Shown in pieces: positions 8,683-17,828 of a DNA stretch of 59,135 nt. Every line of letters starts with the position of its first letter. Within the stretch, counting starts at the first letter, position 1. The translations under genes and the position numbers were made by a program. Source of the DNA: Porphyromonas gulae DSM 15663 (GTDB lineage: Bacteria > Bacteroidota > Bacteroidia > Bacteroidales > Porphyromonadaceae); contig NZ_KB899160.1 of the NCBI RefSeq assembly GCF_000378065.1, positions 1 to 59,135 of the forward strand, read 5' to 3'. The notes beneath the pieces were generated by a model. The model did no database searches. It saw nothing but the letters and a program-made list of their open reading frames with translations, and had not been told where the DNA came from.

Positions 8683-10332
8683 ATGGCAAAGAGTGCACTA
8701 CACCTGGCGCGGATGTCCTACCGGCCTAAAATGCCTGCGTCTCTGCAAGGCGCAGTGAAGATAATAGAAGGAGAAGCTACGGAGGCGGTTTCGGACAAAG
8801 AAGAGATTGCTGCTATTTTCCCCCATACATACGGCTTGCCGCTTATTTCTTTCGCATCCGGAGGAGAGCGGACGGAGTATCCTCCTACGAATGTGGGGGT
8901 TATCCTCTCGGGCGGGCAGGCACCGGGCGGACACAATGTGATAGCCGGCCTGTTCGATGAGATGAAGTTGCTCAACCCCGACAGCCGGCTCTTCGGATTT
9001 CTTATGGGGCCGGATGGTCTGATAGAGCATAAGTATCGCGAACTGACTGCTGAGGTAATAGATGAATACCGCAATACGGGGGGCTTCGACATGATCGGCT
9101 CCGGACGCACCAAGCTGGACAAGCCCGAACAGTTCGAAGCCGGACTGGAGATATTGCGAGAGCTGGACATCAAGGCATTGATCATCATCGGTGGCGACGA
9201 CTCCAACACCAACGCCTGTATCCTGGCCGAATACTATGCTTCGATCGATGCCGGAATACAAGTGATCGGCTGTCCGAAGACGATCGACGGCGACTTGAAA
9301 AACAAACAGATAGAAACCTCTTTCGGCTTCGACACGGCTGCCAAAGTCTATAGCGAACTGATCGGTAATATCCAGCGCGATTGCAATTCGGCTCGGAAGT
9401 ACTGGCATTTCATCAAACTGATGGGGCGTTCGGCATCTCATATTACACTGGAGTGCGCCCTCCAGACCCACCCCAATATCTGTATCGTATCCGAAGAGGT
9501 GGAGGCCAACAATTACTATCTGGACGATGTGGTGACCTATATCGCCGAGACCGTGGTGCGTCGCTCAGAGGCAGGAATGAACTTCGGGACGGTACTGATC
9601 CCGGAGGGATTGATCGAATTCCTGCCGGCCATGAAGAGGTTGATCAAGGAGCTGAATGAGTTTCTTTCCCAAAATGATGCCGAATTCAAGCTCATCAAAC
9701 GTTCGGCGCAGAGACAGTATATCAAAAACAAACTCAGTCCCGAAAATTCCCGCCTGTACGACAGCTTGCCGGCGGATGTGGCTCGGCAGTTGATTGCCGA
9801 CCGCGATCCTCACGGCAATGTACAGGTGTCGCTCATCGCCACCGAGAAGCTCTTGGCGGATATGACGGCTCAGAAGCTGGCCGAATGGGCGGAAGAAGGA
9901 CGATTCCAGGGACGCTTCAGCACCCTCACGCACTTCTTCGGCTACGAAGGACGCTGTGCCATGCCTTCCAACTTCGATGCCAACTACTGCTACTGCCTCG
10001 GACGTGCAGCTTCTATCCTGATCGCAACGGGAAAGACGGGCTACATGGCTGCCATTAAGAATACGGCAGATCCTGTTGCCGAGTGGGAGGCCGGTGGTGT
10101 TCCCATGACGATGATGATGAATATTGAGCGTAGGAGCGGGAAGATGAAGCCCGTGATTCGAAAAGCGCTGGTGGATATGGACGGCGAACCGTACCGAGCA
10201 TTGCGCGAGATGCGTCGCGAATGGGCGTTGAGCACCGAGTATGTTTACCCCGGCCCGATACAGTTCTTCGGACCGGAGCATGTGTGCGACAGCCCTACCA
10301 TGACGCTCCGCTTGGAAAAGAACGGCCGCTGA
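8683..10332 (+). CDS. Diphosphate-fructose-6-phosphate 1-phosphotransferase
   Basis: Reversible phosphorylation of fructose 6-phosphate using pyrophosphate instead of ATP, in glycolysis/gluconeogenesis. The 549 residues match the long, beta-subunit-like PFP group. The GGDDS motif (170-174) has the Asp at the position that selects PPi over ATP. PKTIDGD (198-204) carries the catalytic aspartate. SGGQAPGGHN (76-85) is the phosphate loop. It appears monocistronic, with a candidate promoter 67 nt upstream. Such enzymes save ATP in anaerobes. The symbol pfp is often used. Confidence 0.94.
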   Translation: MAKSALHLARMSYRPKMPASLQGAVKIIEGEATEAVSDKEEIAAIFPHTYGLPLISFASGGERTEYPPTNVGVILSGGQAPGGHNVIAGLFDEMKLLNPDSRLFGFLMGPDGLIEHKYRELTAEVIDEYRNTGGFDMIGSGRTKLDKPEQFEAGLEILRELDIKALIIIGGDDSNTNACILAEYYASIDAGIQVIGCPKTIDGDLKNKQIETSFGFDTAAKVYSELIGNIQRDCNSARKYWHFIKLMGRSASHITLECALQTHPNICIVSEEVEANNYYLDDVVTYIAETVVRRSEAGMNFGTVLIPEGLIEFLPAMKRLIKELNEFLSQNDAEFKLIKRSAQRQYIKNKLSPENSRLYDSLPADVARQLIADRDPHGNVQVSLIATEKLLADMTAQKLAEWAEEGRFQGRFSTLTHFFGYEGRCAMPSNFDANYCYCLGRAASILIATGKTGYMAAIKNTADPVAEWEAGGVPMTMMMNIERRSGKMKPVIRKALVDMDGEPYRALREMRREWALSTEYVYPGPIQFFGPEHVCDSPTMTLRLEKNGR

Positions 10333-10372
10333 CGGCACGTACATTATTCCGCCAAATAAGTGCTTGTCTCTG

Positions 10373-10403
10373 TTTGTGTTGTTGAAAAAAATGTTTTTCT
10401 TTG
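10373..10403 (+). promoter_or_regulatory. Candidate promoter of the ECF sigma factor gene
   Basis: TTTG at 10373-10376, 19 nt, then TTTCTTTG at 10396-10403. The -33 element and spacing are exact. The -7 box differs from TAnnTTTG only at its second base. The start codon is 75 nt downstream. Confidence 0.55.
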
Positions 10404-10478
10404 CAATAAGTCTCATCTAAAAGAATAGCCTATCGACGCATCTCTACCTTCTGAACAATAAATAAAGAGGATTCTCCT

Positions 10479-11060
10479 ATGAGTAGTTTCCACAAGCTGA
10501 CCGATGATGAATTGGTCGGCCTTTATACAGAAGGATGCGATGAGGCTTTCGATGTCATACTGTCCCGGTATGATGCTGTAGTCCATACTTACATCCGTTT
10601 TTCCGTGAACGACGCCGATTTGGCGGAGGATATCTTTCAGGACACTTTTATCAAAGTGATCCATACGCTTCGTCGCGGACAATATATCCCCACCGGCAAG
10701 TTCAAAGCTTGGCTGCTACGCCTTACGCATAACCTCGTGATGGATCACTATCGCCGAGTCAGAGGGGAAGGAGCCAGATTGCAGTCTTTCGATGATGACG
10801 CCGCCGCTCCTGTCGAAAAGGTGGCGGACAGCAATCTGACGGCGGAAGAACAACTGATAGAACTGGCTACCATCGAAGAGTTGGAGCAGTACCTGAGCGT
10901 CCTGCCCGAAGTGCAGCAGGAAGTAGTGAGAATGCGCTACTGGGAGGACATGAGCTTCCGAGAGATTGCAGATGCTACCGGAGTAAGCATCAATACGGCA
11001 CTCGGGCGAATGCGGTATGCGCTGATCAATTTGCGCAAAATGATGGGCATGTCGGCTTAG
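10479..11060 (+). CDS. RNA polymerase ECF sigma factor
   Basis: A 193-residue group 4 (ECF) sigma-70 protein that would redirect RNA polymerase. Region 2 covers about residues 20-95 (DADLAEDIFQDTFIKVI, KAWLLRLTHNLVMDHYRR). Region 4 covers about 130-190 and has an evident helix-turn-helix (VVRMRYWEDMSFREIADATGVSINT). No anti-sigma gene of normal size lies beside it, which is unusual; only a 44-codon ORF follows. From memory, an ECF factor at this position in strain W83 has been studied for effects on virulence traits. I cannot confirm that it is the same gene. Confidence 0.93.
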   Translation: MSSFHKLTDDELVGLYTEGCDEAFDVILSRYDAVVHTYIRFSVNDADLAEDIFQDTFIKVIHTLRRGQYIPTGKFKAWLLRLTHNLVMDHYRRVRGEGARLQSFDDDAAAPVEKVADSNLTAEEQLIELATIEELEQYLSVLPEVQQEVVRMRYWEDMSFREIADATGVSINTALGRMRYALINLRKMMGMSA

Positions 11061-11163
11061 TCGATATCCCATACAATAATAAAGCAGTCGTAAGCGTTCT
11101 CTAAAAGGATGGAAAGAAGGAGAACGACTCCTTTCATCCTTAACTCTTTTGGCGAGTATGCTT

Positions 11164-11298
11164 ATGACAGACATCTACCGTATTCTTGATCGCAAGAAGC
11201 TGCAAATCGTTTTCGATGCGGCAGAAGAGCGATGCAGCCTCAGACACAAACAAATCCTTGACAAGCTCAAACTTATGGCCCGTTCACGTTGCTCGTGA
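11164..11298 (+). CDS. Possible small basic protein downstream of the ECF sigma factor
   Basis: A 44-codon ORF, 103 nt after the sigma gene on the same strand. It begins MTDIYRILDRKKLQIVFDAA and is rich in Lys and Arg with two Cys (in ERCSL and SRCS). A second in-frame ATG lies at 11158. It looks helical and charged. I recognise no family. Its position suggests a sigma-linked small protein, but it could be chance. Confidence 0.35.
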   Translation: MTDIYRILDRKKLQIVFDAAEERCSLRHKQILDKLKLMARSRCS

Positions 11299-11369
11299 TA
11301 GCAGTTGTTTCCTTTTCCGTACAAGTAATAAGGAATAGCGTTTCGGAGCATCCCCTACTGAAAAGATAT

Positions 11370-11419
11370 AGCAGCCGAAGCTGTACAGAGGTATGAAAAC
11401 CTGTACAGTTTCGGCTGCT
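11370..11419 (+). terminator. 19-bp inverted repeat between the sigma region and the nucleotidyltransferase gene
   Basis: Arms 11370-11388 and 11401-11419 pair over 19 bp with one G-T, around a 12-nt loop. A pyrimidine-rich 'ccctttg' follows. It probably ends the upstream transcript just before the promoter at 11437. The interval 11299-11369 shows nothing else. Confidence 0.65.
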
Positions 11420-11436
11420 CCCTTTGTGGATAATCG

Positions 11437-11444
11437 TAACTTTG
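11437..11444 (+). promoter_or_regulatory. -7 box (TAACTTTG) upstream of the nucleotidyltransferase gene
   Basis: Exact match to TAnnTTTG, 35 nt before the ATG at 11480. No convincing -33 element is seen at 19-21 nt. Confidence 0.55.
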
Positions 11445-11479
11445 CAGCATTACATATAAAAAAGAGTTTTTAGAAACCG

Positions 11480-12382
11480 ATGAAACCCACACTTTTTGTC
11501 TTGGCTGCGGGTATGGGCAGCCGCTATGGTAGTCTCAAGCAACTGGACGGCATAGGCCCCGGTGGCGATACGATCATGGATTATTCCGTATATGATGCTA
11601 TTCGTGCCGGATTCGGTCGGCTGGTCTTTGTCATCCGTCATTCGTTCGAAAAAGAATTTCGCGAAAAAATTCTGACCAAATACGAAGGTCGTATCCCTGT
11701 CGAACTGGTTTTTCAGGAATTGGATCGCTTGCCGGAAGGATTCTCTTGTCCGGAAGGGCGCGAGAAACCATGGGGAACGAATCACGCCGTTCTGATGGGA
11801 CGAGATGCGATTCGCGAACCTTTTGCCGTCATCAATGCGGACGATTTCTATGGATGCAACGGCTTCGAAGTTTTGGCTCGTAAGCTCATGACGCTGGAGG
11901 GTAAGCAAGGCGAATACTGCATGGTCGGCTACCGTGTTGGTAATACCCTGAGCGAAAGCGGCGGCGTTTCGCGTGGAGTATGCCAGGTAGACGAAAAACA
12001 TTTGCTCACCGGTGTGGTGGAGCGTACCGGTATCGAGCGCATAGACGGTACTATCTCATTCCGAGATGAGACTGGAAAGATCTGTACGCTGGCAGAGGAT
12101 GCACCCGTTTCGATGAATATGTGGGGATTTACTCCTGACTACTTCGACTATTCGGAAGAACTGTTCATCAACTTCCTGAACGCTCATGGACAGGAGCTGA
12201 AGAGCGAGTTCTTCATCCCTTATGTTGTGAACGATCTTATTAGCACCGGTCGAGCTTCGGTCGAAGTCCTCGATACGACCGCTCAATGGTTCGGTGTCAC
12301 TTATTCGGCTGATCGCCCCAATGTCGTAGCCAAGCTACGGGAGCTGACAGAAGCCGGAGAATACCCAACGAAATTGTTTTAA
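11480..12382 (+). CDS. Sugar-nucleotide-type nucleotidyltransferase
   Basis: A 300-residue NTP transferase of the glucose-1-phosphate thymidylyl/uridylyltransferase fold. The N-terminal signature LAAGMGSRYG (8-17) followed by Lys20 binds the nucleotide. NADDFYG (119-125) contains the metal-binding aspartates. The protein ends at the core domain with no left-handed beta-helix, so it is unlikely to be bifunctional. The sugar substrate cannot be told from sequence. pepO starts 18 nt downstream, so the two may be co-transcribed, although their functions do not match. Confidence 0.85.
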   Translation: MKPTLFVLAAGMGSRYGSLKQLDGIGPGGDTIMDYSVYDAIRAGFGRLVFVIRHSFEKEFREKILTKYEGRIPVELVFQELDRLPEGFSCPEGREKPWGTNHAVLMGRDAIREPFAVINADDFYGCNGFEVLARKLMTLEGKQGEYCMVGYRVGNTLSESGGVSRGVCQVDEKHLLTGVVERTGIERIDGTISFRDETGKICTLAEDAPVSMNMWGFTPDYFDYSEELFINFLNAHGQELKSEFFIPYVVNDLISTGRASVEVLDTTAQWFGVTYSADRPNVVAKLRELTEAGEYPTKLF

Positions 12383-12400
12383 CGCCAAATATCACAAACA

Positions 12401-14470
12401 ATGAACAGAACAATCAAGTTTCTTTGCCTTACGCCGGCAATGATCGGCGCATTGGTGCTGACCGGCTGCAATGGCAATAAGGGTCAGACTAACGGTACTG
12501 ACAGGAAGCGTGAGCCGGTACCGGCCATCGACCTCAGTGCCATGGATACATCCATACGCCCGCAGGACGACTTTTATCGCTACTGCAACGGCAATTGGAT
12601 GAAGAACAATCCGCTCAAACCAGCTTACAGTCGCTATGGCTCATTCGACATCCTGCGCGACAGCACCCTCGAGCGTGTACACCTGATTGTGGACAACCTC
12701 GCAGCAGGACAGTACGAAGTGGGCACTAACGAATATCGTATAGCTACGCTCTACCGCCAAGCTATGGATAGCGTCAAGCGTAATAAAGACGGAGCTGCTC
12801 CTCTGAAGGAAGATCTTCAGAAGATCGAAGCTATCGCAGACAGGGCTGCTATGGTGAAGTACGCCGCCGCTAAGGACAATATGGGTGGAGGCACGTTCTT
12901 CGGATCGTATGTGTATGCCGATGCCAAGAATAGCGAGATGAATATCTTCCATATCACCCAGACCGGCTTGGCTCTTGACAATCGCGACTACTATCTCAAG
13001 CAGGATGCCAAGTCTCAGCAAATACGTGAGGCGTATGTAGCATATCTGAACAAGATTGCCAAGCTGGCCGGCTACGATGAAGAGGCCGCTACTCGTATTG
13101 CAGAGAATGCCATGAAGATGGAAACCGAACTGGCACAAATCTGCTACAGCAAAGAAGAACTACGCGATACCCATCGTAACTACAATAAGATGGCGGTGAA
13201 GGAGTTTACGGATAAGTACCAAGGCTTCGATTGGACCACTTACCTCGCCGATCGTCAGCTCGCCTCCCTTGAAGAGTGGGATGTGGAGCAACTCGATTTC
13301 TTCAAGAAGTTCGACTCTTGGTTTGCCAAAGCCGATCTGAATGAAATGAAGGACTATCTCCTCGCCGGCACGATCAGTGGTGCAGCAAACTATCTGAGCG
13401 ATGACTTCGAGCAAGCCCGTTTCGACTTTTTCGGCAAGACGCTGAGTGGAACCACCGAAATGCATCCTCGCTGGAAACGTTCCGTAGGTATGGTAAGCGG
13501 CCTTCTCGGCGAAGCACTGGGCGAAGTCTATGTAAAGCAATACTTCCCGCCCGAAGCAAAAGAACGTATGCTCAAACTCGTTAAGAACTTGCAGACGGCT
13601 CTTGGAGAACGTATCAATATGCTCACATGGATGGGCGACTCCACGAAGATGAAAGCTCAGGAAAAGCTCAATTCCTTCATCGTCAAGATCGGTTATCCCG
13701 ACAAGTGGAAAGACTATTCCAAGATGGAAATCAAGGGCGACAGTTACTATGCCGACATCAAGCGCGCCACCAAATGGATGCATGACGACAATATGGCTGA
13801 CCTCGGTAAGCCCGTAGATCGCGAGCGTTGGCTGATGAATCCGCAGGATGTCAATGCCTACTACAATCCGACCACGAACGAAATTTGTTTCCCTGCAGCT
13901 ATCCTCCAACCACCTTTCTTCAACATGGATGCAGACGATGCTGTCAATTATGGCGGTATCGGCGTAGTGATCGGACACGAGATGACGCATGGATTCGACG
14001 ATCAAGGACGCAACTTCGACAAAGACGGCAATATGATCAACTGGTGGACTGCTGAAGATGCTCAGAAGTTCGAGGCCACAGCCGGAAAGCTGGCCGATCA
14101 GTTCAGCGAGATCTATGTAGCCGATGGTGTTCGTGCCAATGGTAACATGACGCTCGGAGAGAATATCGCAGATCAGGGTGGTCTCCTCGTCTCTTATCTG
14201 GCTTTCCGCAATGCGGCCAAGGGCGAGGTAATGGAAGAAATCGACGGATTCACTCCCGATCAGCGTTTCTTTATCGGTTATGCCCGTCTATGGGGACAAA
14301 ATATTCGTCCAGAAGAGGTTCTCCGCCTCACACAGATCGATGTGCACAGCTTGGGCGAGCTACGCGTCAATCAAGCACTGCGCAATATCGATGCTTTCTA
14401 CGAAGCTTTCAATATACAGCCCAGCGATAAGATGTATTTGGAGCCTGAAAAGCGTGTAGTCGTTTGGTAA
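12401..14470 (+). CDS. pepO: M13 (neprilysin-like) zinc endopeptidase, lipoprotein
   Basis: A 689-residue oligoendopeptidase of family M13. The lipoprotein signal ends at LTGC (Cys23), so it is probably anchored in a membrane and acts on peptides in or beyond the periplasm. Zinc ligands are HEMTH (526-530) and the ENIAD glutamate (587-591). NAYYNP (485-490) is the substrate-binding motif of the family. P. gingivalis PepO is known to cleave host peptides such as big endothelin, and this matches that protein type. A hairpin follows the stop codon. Confidence 0.95.
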   Translation: MNRTIKFLCLTPAMIGALVLTGCNGNKGQTNGTDRKREPVPAIDLSAMDTSIRPQDDFYRYCNGNWMKNNPLKPAYSRYGSFDILRDSTLERVHLIVDNLAAGQYEVGTNEYRIATLYRQAMDSVKRNKDGAAPLKEDLQKIEAIADRAAMVKYAAAKDNMGGGTFFGSYVYADAKNSEMNIFHITQTGLALDNRDYYLKQDAKSQQIREAYVAYLNKIAKLAGYDEEAATRIAENAMKMETELAQICYSKEELRDTHRNYNKMAVKEFTDKYQGFDWTTYLADRQLASLEEWDVEQLDFFKKFDSWFAKADLNEMKDYLLAGTISGAANYLSDDFEQARFDFFGKTLSGTTEMHPRWKRSVGMVSGLLGEALGEVYVKQYFPPEAKERMLKLVKNLQTALGERINMLTWMGDSTKMKAQEKLNSFIVKIGYPDKWKDYSKMEIKGDSYYADIKRATKWMHDDNMADLGKPVDRERWLMNPQDVNAYYNPTTNEICFPAAILQPPFFNMDADDAVNYGGIGVVIGHEMTHGFDDQGRNFDKDGNMINWWTAEDAQKFEATAGKLADQFSEIYVADGVRANGNMTLGENIADQGGLLVSYLAFRNAAKGEVMEEIDGFTPDQRFFIGYARLWGQNIRPEEVLRLTQIDVHSLGELRVNQALRNIDAFYEAFNIQPSDKMYLEPEKRVVVW

Positions 14471-14496
14471 GCTCACCAACAACTCCCATATGAAAA

Positions 14497-14538
14497 AGAG
14501 GCTGCGTTCCGAGGATTATTCCTTGGGGCGCAGCCTCT
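14497..14538. terminator. Terminator between pepO and comF (convergent)
   Basis: A 10-bp stem (14497-14506 with 14529-14538, AGAGGCTGCG/CGCAGCCTCT) lies between two converging genes. It has short A-rich and CT-rich flanks and could serve both strands. Confidence 0.7.
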
Positions 14539-14588
14539 CTCGTTAGAGGGGGAAATCAATCGAAAGGAAGAAGCTTTATAAGTTCTTT

Positions 14589-15329
14589 CTATCGCTCATC
14601 AGAATAATGAGACCAATTTGACGGACGTTTGGTGACAGCTGCCACCAGCACGCCGATCTTGGCAGCAAAAGCCTCTGCCAATGGTTCGGCCGCAGCCTGT
14701 ACCGTAGCTCCGGTAGTCAGCACATCATCCACCAAAAGAATACGGATACCTGCCACGCGCGTATTCGGGGAGAGGGCAAACTTTCCTTTCATGGCTGACT
14801 TTCGTTCCGAATAGGACTGTCCGGTCTGACTGTCCGTATATACCTTTCTGCGCAAACCTTCTTGAATAGGTATTCCCGTTACGCGACTTAATCCTTGTGC
14901 GATGAGGAGTGCCTGATTGTAGCCGCGCTTACGTTGTTTGCGTGGGTGTAAAGGAACCGGTACTATCAGATCGTAATCCTTGGACAGGGAAGGATAGGAT
15001 CGGCCGGCCATTCGTCCGAGCATTTCGCCGATTTCACTGTATCCTCCATATTTTAGTGCGTGTATCATAGGCCTTACACCCCCGTCCTCTTTGAAAATAA
15101 AAAGGCTGTACAGCGCGTCGATATAGACATCTCCATTCAGACGATCCAATCCGTATTGTATTCCTTCGATATACCGCGGCATTCTCACCATGCAACGAGG
15201 ACAGACCCCAATCTCCGTCTCGGCGAGCAAGCTATAGCATACCGGACAATAGCGAGGGAAAAAGAGATCCAACGCCTTACGAATCAGCAATCGGATATGC
15301 CGGCCCGTACCGTTAGCAGTCTTCCTCAT
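14589..15329 (-). CDS. comF: ComF family phosphoribosyltransferase-like protein
   Basis: A 246-residue ComF-type protein. The N terminus has a four-cysteine zinc ribbon (Cys28, Cys31, Cys43, Cys46). The C-terminal half is a type I phosphoribosyltransferase fold with the PRPP loop VDDVLTTGAT (200-209) and the family segment KRGYNQA. ComF proteins take part in DNA uptake in competent bacteria. In P. gingivalis, where natural transformation is known, that role is plausible but not shown here. Its start overlaps the end of recX by 17 nt. Confidence 0.9.
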   Translation of the reverse strand: MRKTANGTGRHIRLLIRKALDLFFPRYCPVCYSLLAETEIGVCPRCMVRMPRYIEGIQYGLDRLNGDVYIDALYSLFIFKEDGGVRPMIHALKYGGYSEIGEMLGRMAGRSYPSLSKDYDLIVPVPLHPRKQRKRGYNQALLIAQGLSRVTGIPIQEGLRRKVYTDSQTGQSYSERKSAMKGKFALSPNTRVAGIRILLVDDVLTTGATVQAAAEPLAEAFAAKIGVLVAAVTKRPSNWSHYSDER

Positions 15330-15798
15330 ACCCTTTGCGGAGGAGGCGTGATGCCTCCCTCATCACCTGTTCGTATTCGAATCCTCGTCCCACTGCCCAG
15401 CGCACCAAGCGGTGCAGACGACTGCGATCGTCCGTGTCCTTTATGCTCCGAAGTTTGCGCTCCAGGAGTCGTGTCAGGCTGTCTTCTATCTTATCTTCAC
15501 CCTCCTCCAAATCCGATAAGGTCGTGCCGATGATCGAATCTGGAATATGCCGTTTGGCCAGTTCCAAAGCGATGCGCTTGGGGCCCCAGCCATTGAATCG
15601 GTATTTGTCACGAGCATAAGCACGGGCAAAACGATCCTCATCAATGAACCGATCTTCCACAAGCCGCTGCAGCAGCCGCTCTATCATTAGCTCGTCTGTC
15701 CCTGCCCGTCGCAGTTTGGCTACCACTTCTGATCTGCAATGTTCCGTACGGGCGCAGTAAGCTTGCATCCGATTCAGTAGTTCCTCCTCTGTCTTCAT
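15313..15798 (-). CDS. recX: RecX family regulator of RecA
   Basis: A 161-residue RecX-like protein, predicted to bind RecA filaments and limit recombinase activity. It has the family's repeated three-helix pattern, with CRSEVVAKLRRAGTDELMIERLLQRLVEDRFIDEDRFARAYARDKYRFNGWGPKRI split over the first two repeats. It overlaps prmC by 4 nt upstream and comF by 17 nt downstream, so the three are one operon. Pairing recX with comF links two proteins that act on incoming single-stranded DNA, although recA is not nearby. Confidence 0.88.
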   Translation of the reverse strand: MKTEEELLNRMQAYCARTEHCRSEVVAKLRRAGTDELMIERLLQRLVEDRFIDEDRFARAYARDKYRFNGWGPKRIALELAKRHIPDSIIGTTLSDLEEGEDKIEDSLTRLLERKLRSIKDTDDRSRLHRLVRWAVGRGFEYEQVMREASRLLRKGYEEDC

Positions 15799-16676
15799 GC
15801 TTTGTCAGCGGGTAAATATTTTGCCGAGAGAAAACGGCTCTTGCCGGAGAGATCCGTGTGCAATCGGACTTCACACCACCCCTCTTTGGCCGAAAATACT
15901 TCGCAAGTGGCTTCTGCCAGTAGCGGATTCAGCTCCACATAGAGCCGTCCATCGGAGCGTAGCTTACCGCTGCCGGAAAGGTTGGCAATGGCTTTATAGA
16001 AAAGGAGGGGATCCTCCTCGGGCGCAAAGAGTGCAAGGGCCGGTTCATGTCCCAGCACATGATACGCCATGCCGGTGCTTTCCGCAGGCATGATGTACGG
16101 AGGATTGCTGACGATAATGTCCACGGAAGGGAGTATATCCCAACGATTATCGGGAGAAAGAATATCGCCCTCGAAGAAAAATATCCGGTCGCCCTTGCCG
16201 ACATTGGCGCGAGCTGTGGCTAAAGCATCGGGTGAAACATCCATCGCCCATACTTCGGCTCGAAGTTCTCGCGCCAATGTGATGGCCAGACATCCGCTGC
16301 CTGTGCCGACATCGAGCAGACGAAGCGGAGCCGCCGCAGACCTCTCCTTTCGCAGGATCAACTCCACCAATTCCTCTGTTTCCGGACGAGGGATCAGCAC
16401 GGAAGGATTTACCGCAAATTCACGCCCGAAGAAAGGCGCATGTCCCACGGCATACTGTAGCGGCATCCCTGTCCTCATCCGATCCAGATAGCAGGATAGA
16501 GCTTGCGCCACTTCGGTCGATAAAAGCGTATCTTTGTCTGCAAGCAAAAGTGCGGAGCGGCTTAGGCCGGTTGCCTCGGTCAGCAGCTCGCGCGCGATGC
16601 TGCGCAGTTCGTCCTTTTCGTATCGGTCGTTCAGTGTCGATTCGATTCGCTGTTGGGCTTCGTTAAGCGTAATCAT
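15795..16676 (-). CDS. prmC: Release factor glutamine methyltransferase
   Basis: Methylates the GGQ glutamine of peptide-chain release factors using S-adenosylmethionine. The SAM-binding loop VGTGSGCLA lies around residues 123-131 and the NPPY catalytic motif at 191-194. The N-terminal helical domain that grips the release factor covers about residues 1-85. The frame is open to a TTG at 16694, but the ATG at 16676 gives the standard start and 293 residues. It is divergent from ribD with 24 nt between start codons. Confidence 0.93.
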   Translation of the reverse strand: MITLNEAQQRIESTLNDRYEKDELRSIARELLTEATGLSRSALLLADKDTLLSTEVAQALSCYLDRMRTGMPLQYAVGHAPFFGREFAVNPSVLIPRPETEELVELILRKERSAAAPLRLLDVGTGSGCLAITLARELRAEVWAMDVSPDALATARANVGKGDRIFFFEGDILSPDNRWDILPSVDIIVSNPPYIMPAESTGMAYHVLGHEPALALFAPEEDPLLFYKAIANLSGSGKLRSDGRLYVELNPLLAEATCEVFSAKEGWCEVRLHTDLSGKSRFLSAKYLPADKA

Positions 16677-16682
16677 CAGAAA

Positions 16683-16690
16683 CAAAATTA
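16683..16690 (-). promoter_or_regulatory. -7 box (TAATTTTG) six bases before the prmC start
   Basis: On the minus strand TAATTTTG ends 6 nt before the chosen prmC ATG. If it is used, the mRNA would be leaderless or nearly so. It also lies in the 24-bp gap shared with the divergent ribD. Confidence 0.4.
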
Positions 16691-16700
16691 GCAATTAGGT

Positions 16701-17693
16701 ATGACTCCCGATCCCCTGTATATGCGCCGCGCCATCGAATTGGCACAGAATGCCGAAGGATTCACCTCTCCCAATCCGCTTGTCGGAGCAGTCCTTGTGG
16801 CTCGTGGGCGTATCATCGGCGAGGGCTACCACCACTGTGCCGGCATGCCCCATGCCGAAGTCATGGCCGTACGCTCTGTACGAGACAGGTCTTTGCTGAA
16901 AGAGAGTACCCTCTATGTCAGTTTGGAGCCGTGCTCTCACTATGGCAAAACACCTCCCTGTGCCGAGCTGATCCTTCGGGAGTGCATTCCACATGTAGTA
17001 GTGGCCATGCTCGATCCTTTCCCTTCCGTTTCAGGAAGGGGGATCAAGATGTTGCGAGAAGGAGGTGTTTCAGTCGAGGTCGGATTGCTTGCTGAAGAAG
17101 CCGAGGAGCTGAATCGGCATTTCCTCACAGCCCAACGGCAGCATCGCCCCTATGTCACGCTCAAGTGGGCTGAGAGTAGCGATGGATTCATCGATGCCCT
17201 GCGCAACGATGCCTCCACTCCTCCTGTCAGGCTGAGTACTCCCTTGACCACACGCTTTGTGCACCACAGGCGAATGATGCACGATGCCATATTGGTGGGG
17301 TTCCGTACCGCTCTTTTGGACAATCCCTCTCTGACGGTTCGGCACTGGTACGGCCGAAATCCGCTGCGTGTGGTCACAGATCGTCATCTGGCCCTCCCAC
17401 GCCACCTTAGCCTCTTCGATGGCAGCGTACCTACACTGGTCTTCACCGAAAGAGAACAACCCTCCGGCTATCCCCCGTCCGTCTCTTTCGTTCGGATCGA
17501 TCCCTCCCGTCCTGCCGTGGAGCAGATGCTGGCCGAGCTGCATGTTCGTGGCATACAGTCGCTGTTGGTGGAGGGAGGAGCCTGCATACTCCGGTCTTTC
17601 ATAGACAGCAGCTTGTACGACGATGTGCGCATCGAACGCAGCACCCTTATCTTAAATGAGGGAGTTCGTGCCCCTCTCCTTCCCTCTCGCTGA
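16701..17693 (+). CDS. ribD: Bifunctional riboflavin deaminase/reductase
   Basis: Second and third steps of riboflavin synthesis: deamination of the diaminopyrimidine and reduction of its ribosyl side chain. The N-terminal cytidine-deaminase-like domain has the zinc motif His51-Ala-Glu53 and Cys78/Cys87 (PCSHYGKTPPC). The C-terminal reductase domain begins near residue 150 (YVTLKWAESSDGFID). The length of 330 residues is slightly short but complete. Other rib genes are not in the window. The stop codon is directly followed by dispersed repeat copy B. Confidence 0.94.
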   Translation: MTPDPLYMRRAIELAQNAEGFTSPNPLVGAVLVARGRIIGEGYHHCAGMPHAEVMAVRSVRDRSLLKESTLYVSLEPCSHYGKTPPCAELILRECIPHVVVAMLDPFPSVSGRGIKMLREGGVSVEVGLLAEEAEELNRHFLTAQRQHRPYVTLKWAESSDGFIDALRNDASTPPVRLSTPLTTRFVHHRRMMHDAILVGFRTALLDNPSLTVRHWYGRNPLRVVTDRHLALPRHLSLFDGSVPTLVFTEREQPSGYPPSVSFVRIDPSRPAVEQMLAELHVRGIQSLLVEGGACILRSFIDSSLYDDVRIERSTLILNEGVRAPLLPSR

Positions 17694-17721
17694 ATTTTAC
17701 GCACCGCAATCGATAAAATTG

Positions 17722-17828
17722 CGGCGCGTGTTTTCCCGAAAAGTGGCGTGAGAATTTTTTCGTTCTCGCGCGAGATTTTTTTCATTCCCGAACCAAAACG
17801 AAAAAATTCTCGAACCACGTTTTTTCGA
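17722..17828 (+). repeat. Dispersed intergenic hairpin repeat, copy B
   Basis: Same family as copies A, C, D and E. It contains the modules GAGAATTTTTTCGTTCTC and CGAACCAAAACGAAAAAATT, then CCACGTTTTTTCG. It is nearly identical over about 85 bp to copy C read in reverse. It begins about 30 bp after ribD. The remaining interval 17829-18074 shows no gene; a weak 7-bp hairpin (17946-17989) is the only structure noticed. Confidence 0.85.

Noticed and set aside
11425-11433. Perfect DnaA box (TGTGGATAA)
   Set aside because: A single 9-mer is expected about once per 100 kb or so by chance on two strands. No cluster or origin genes are near.
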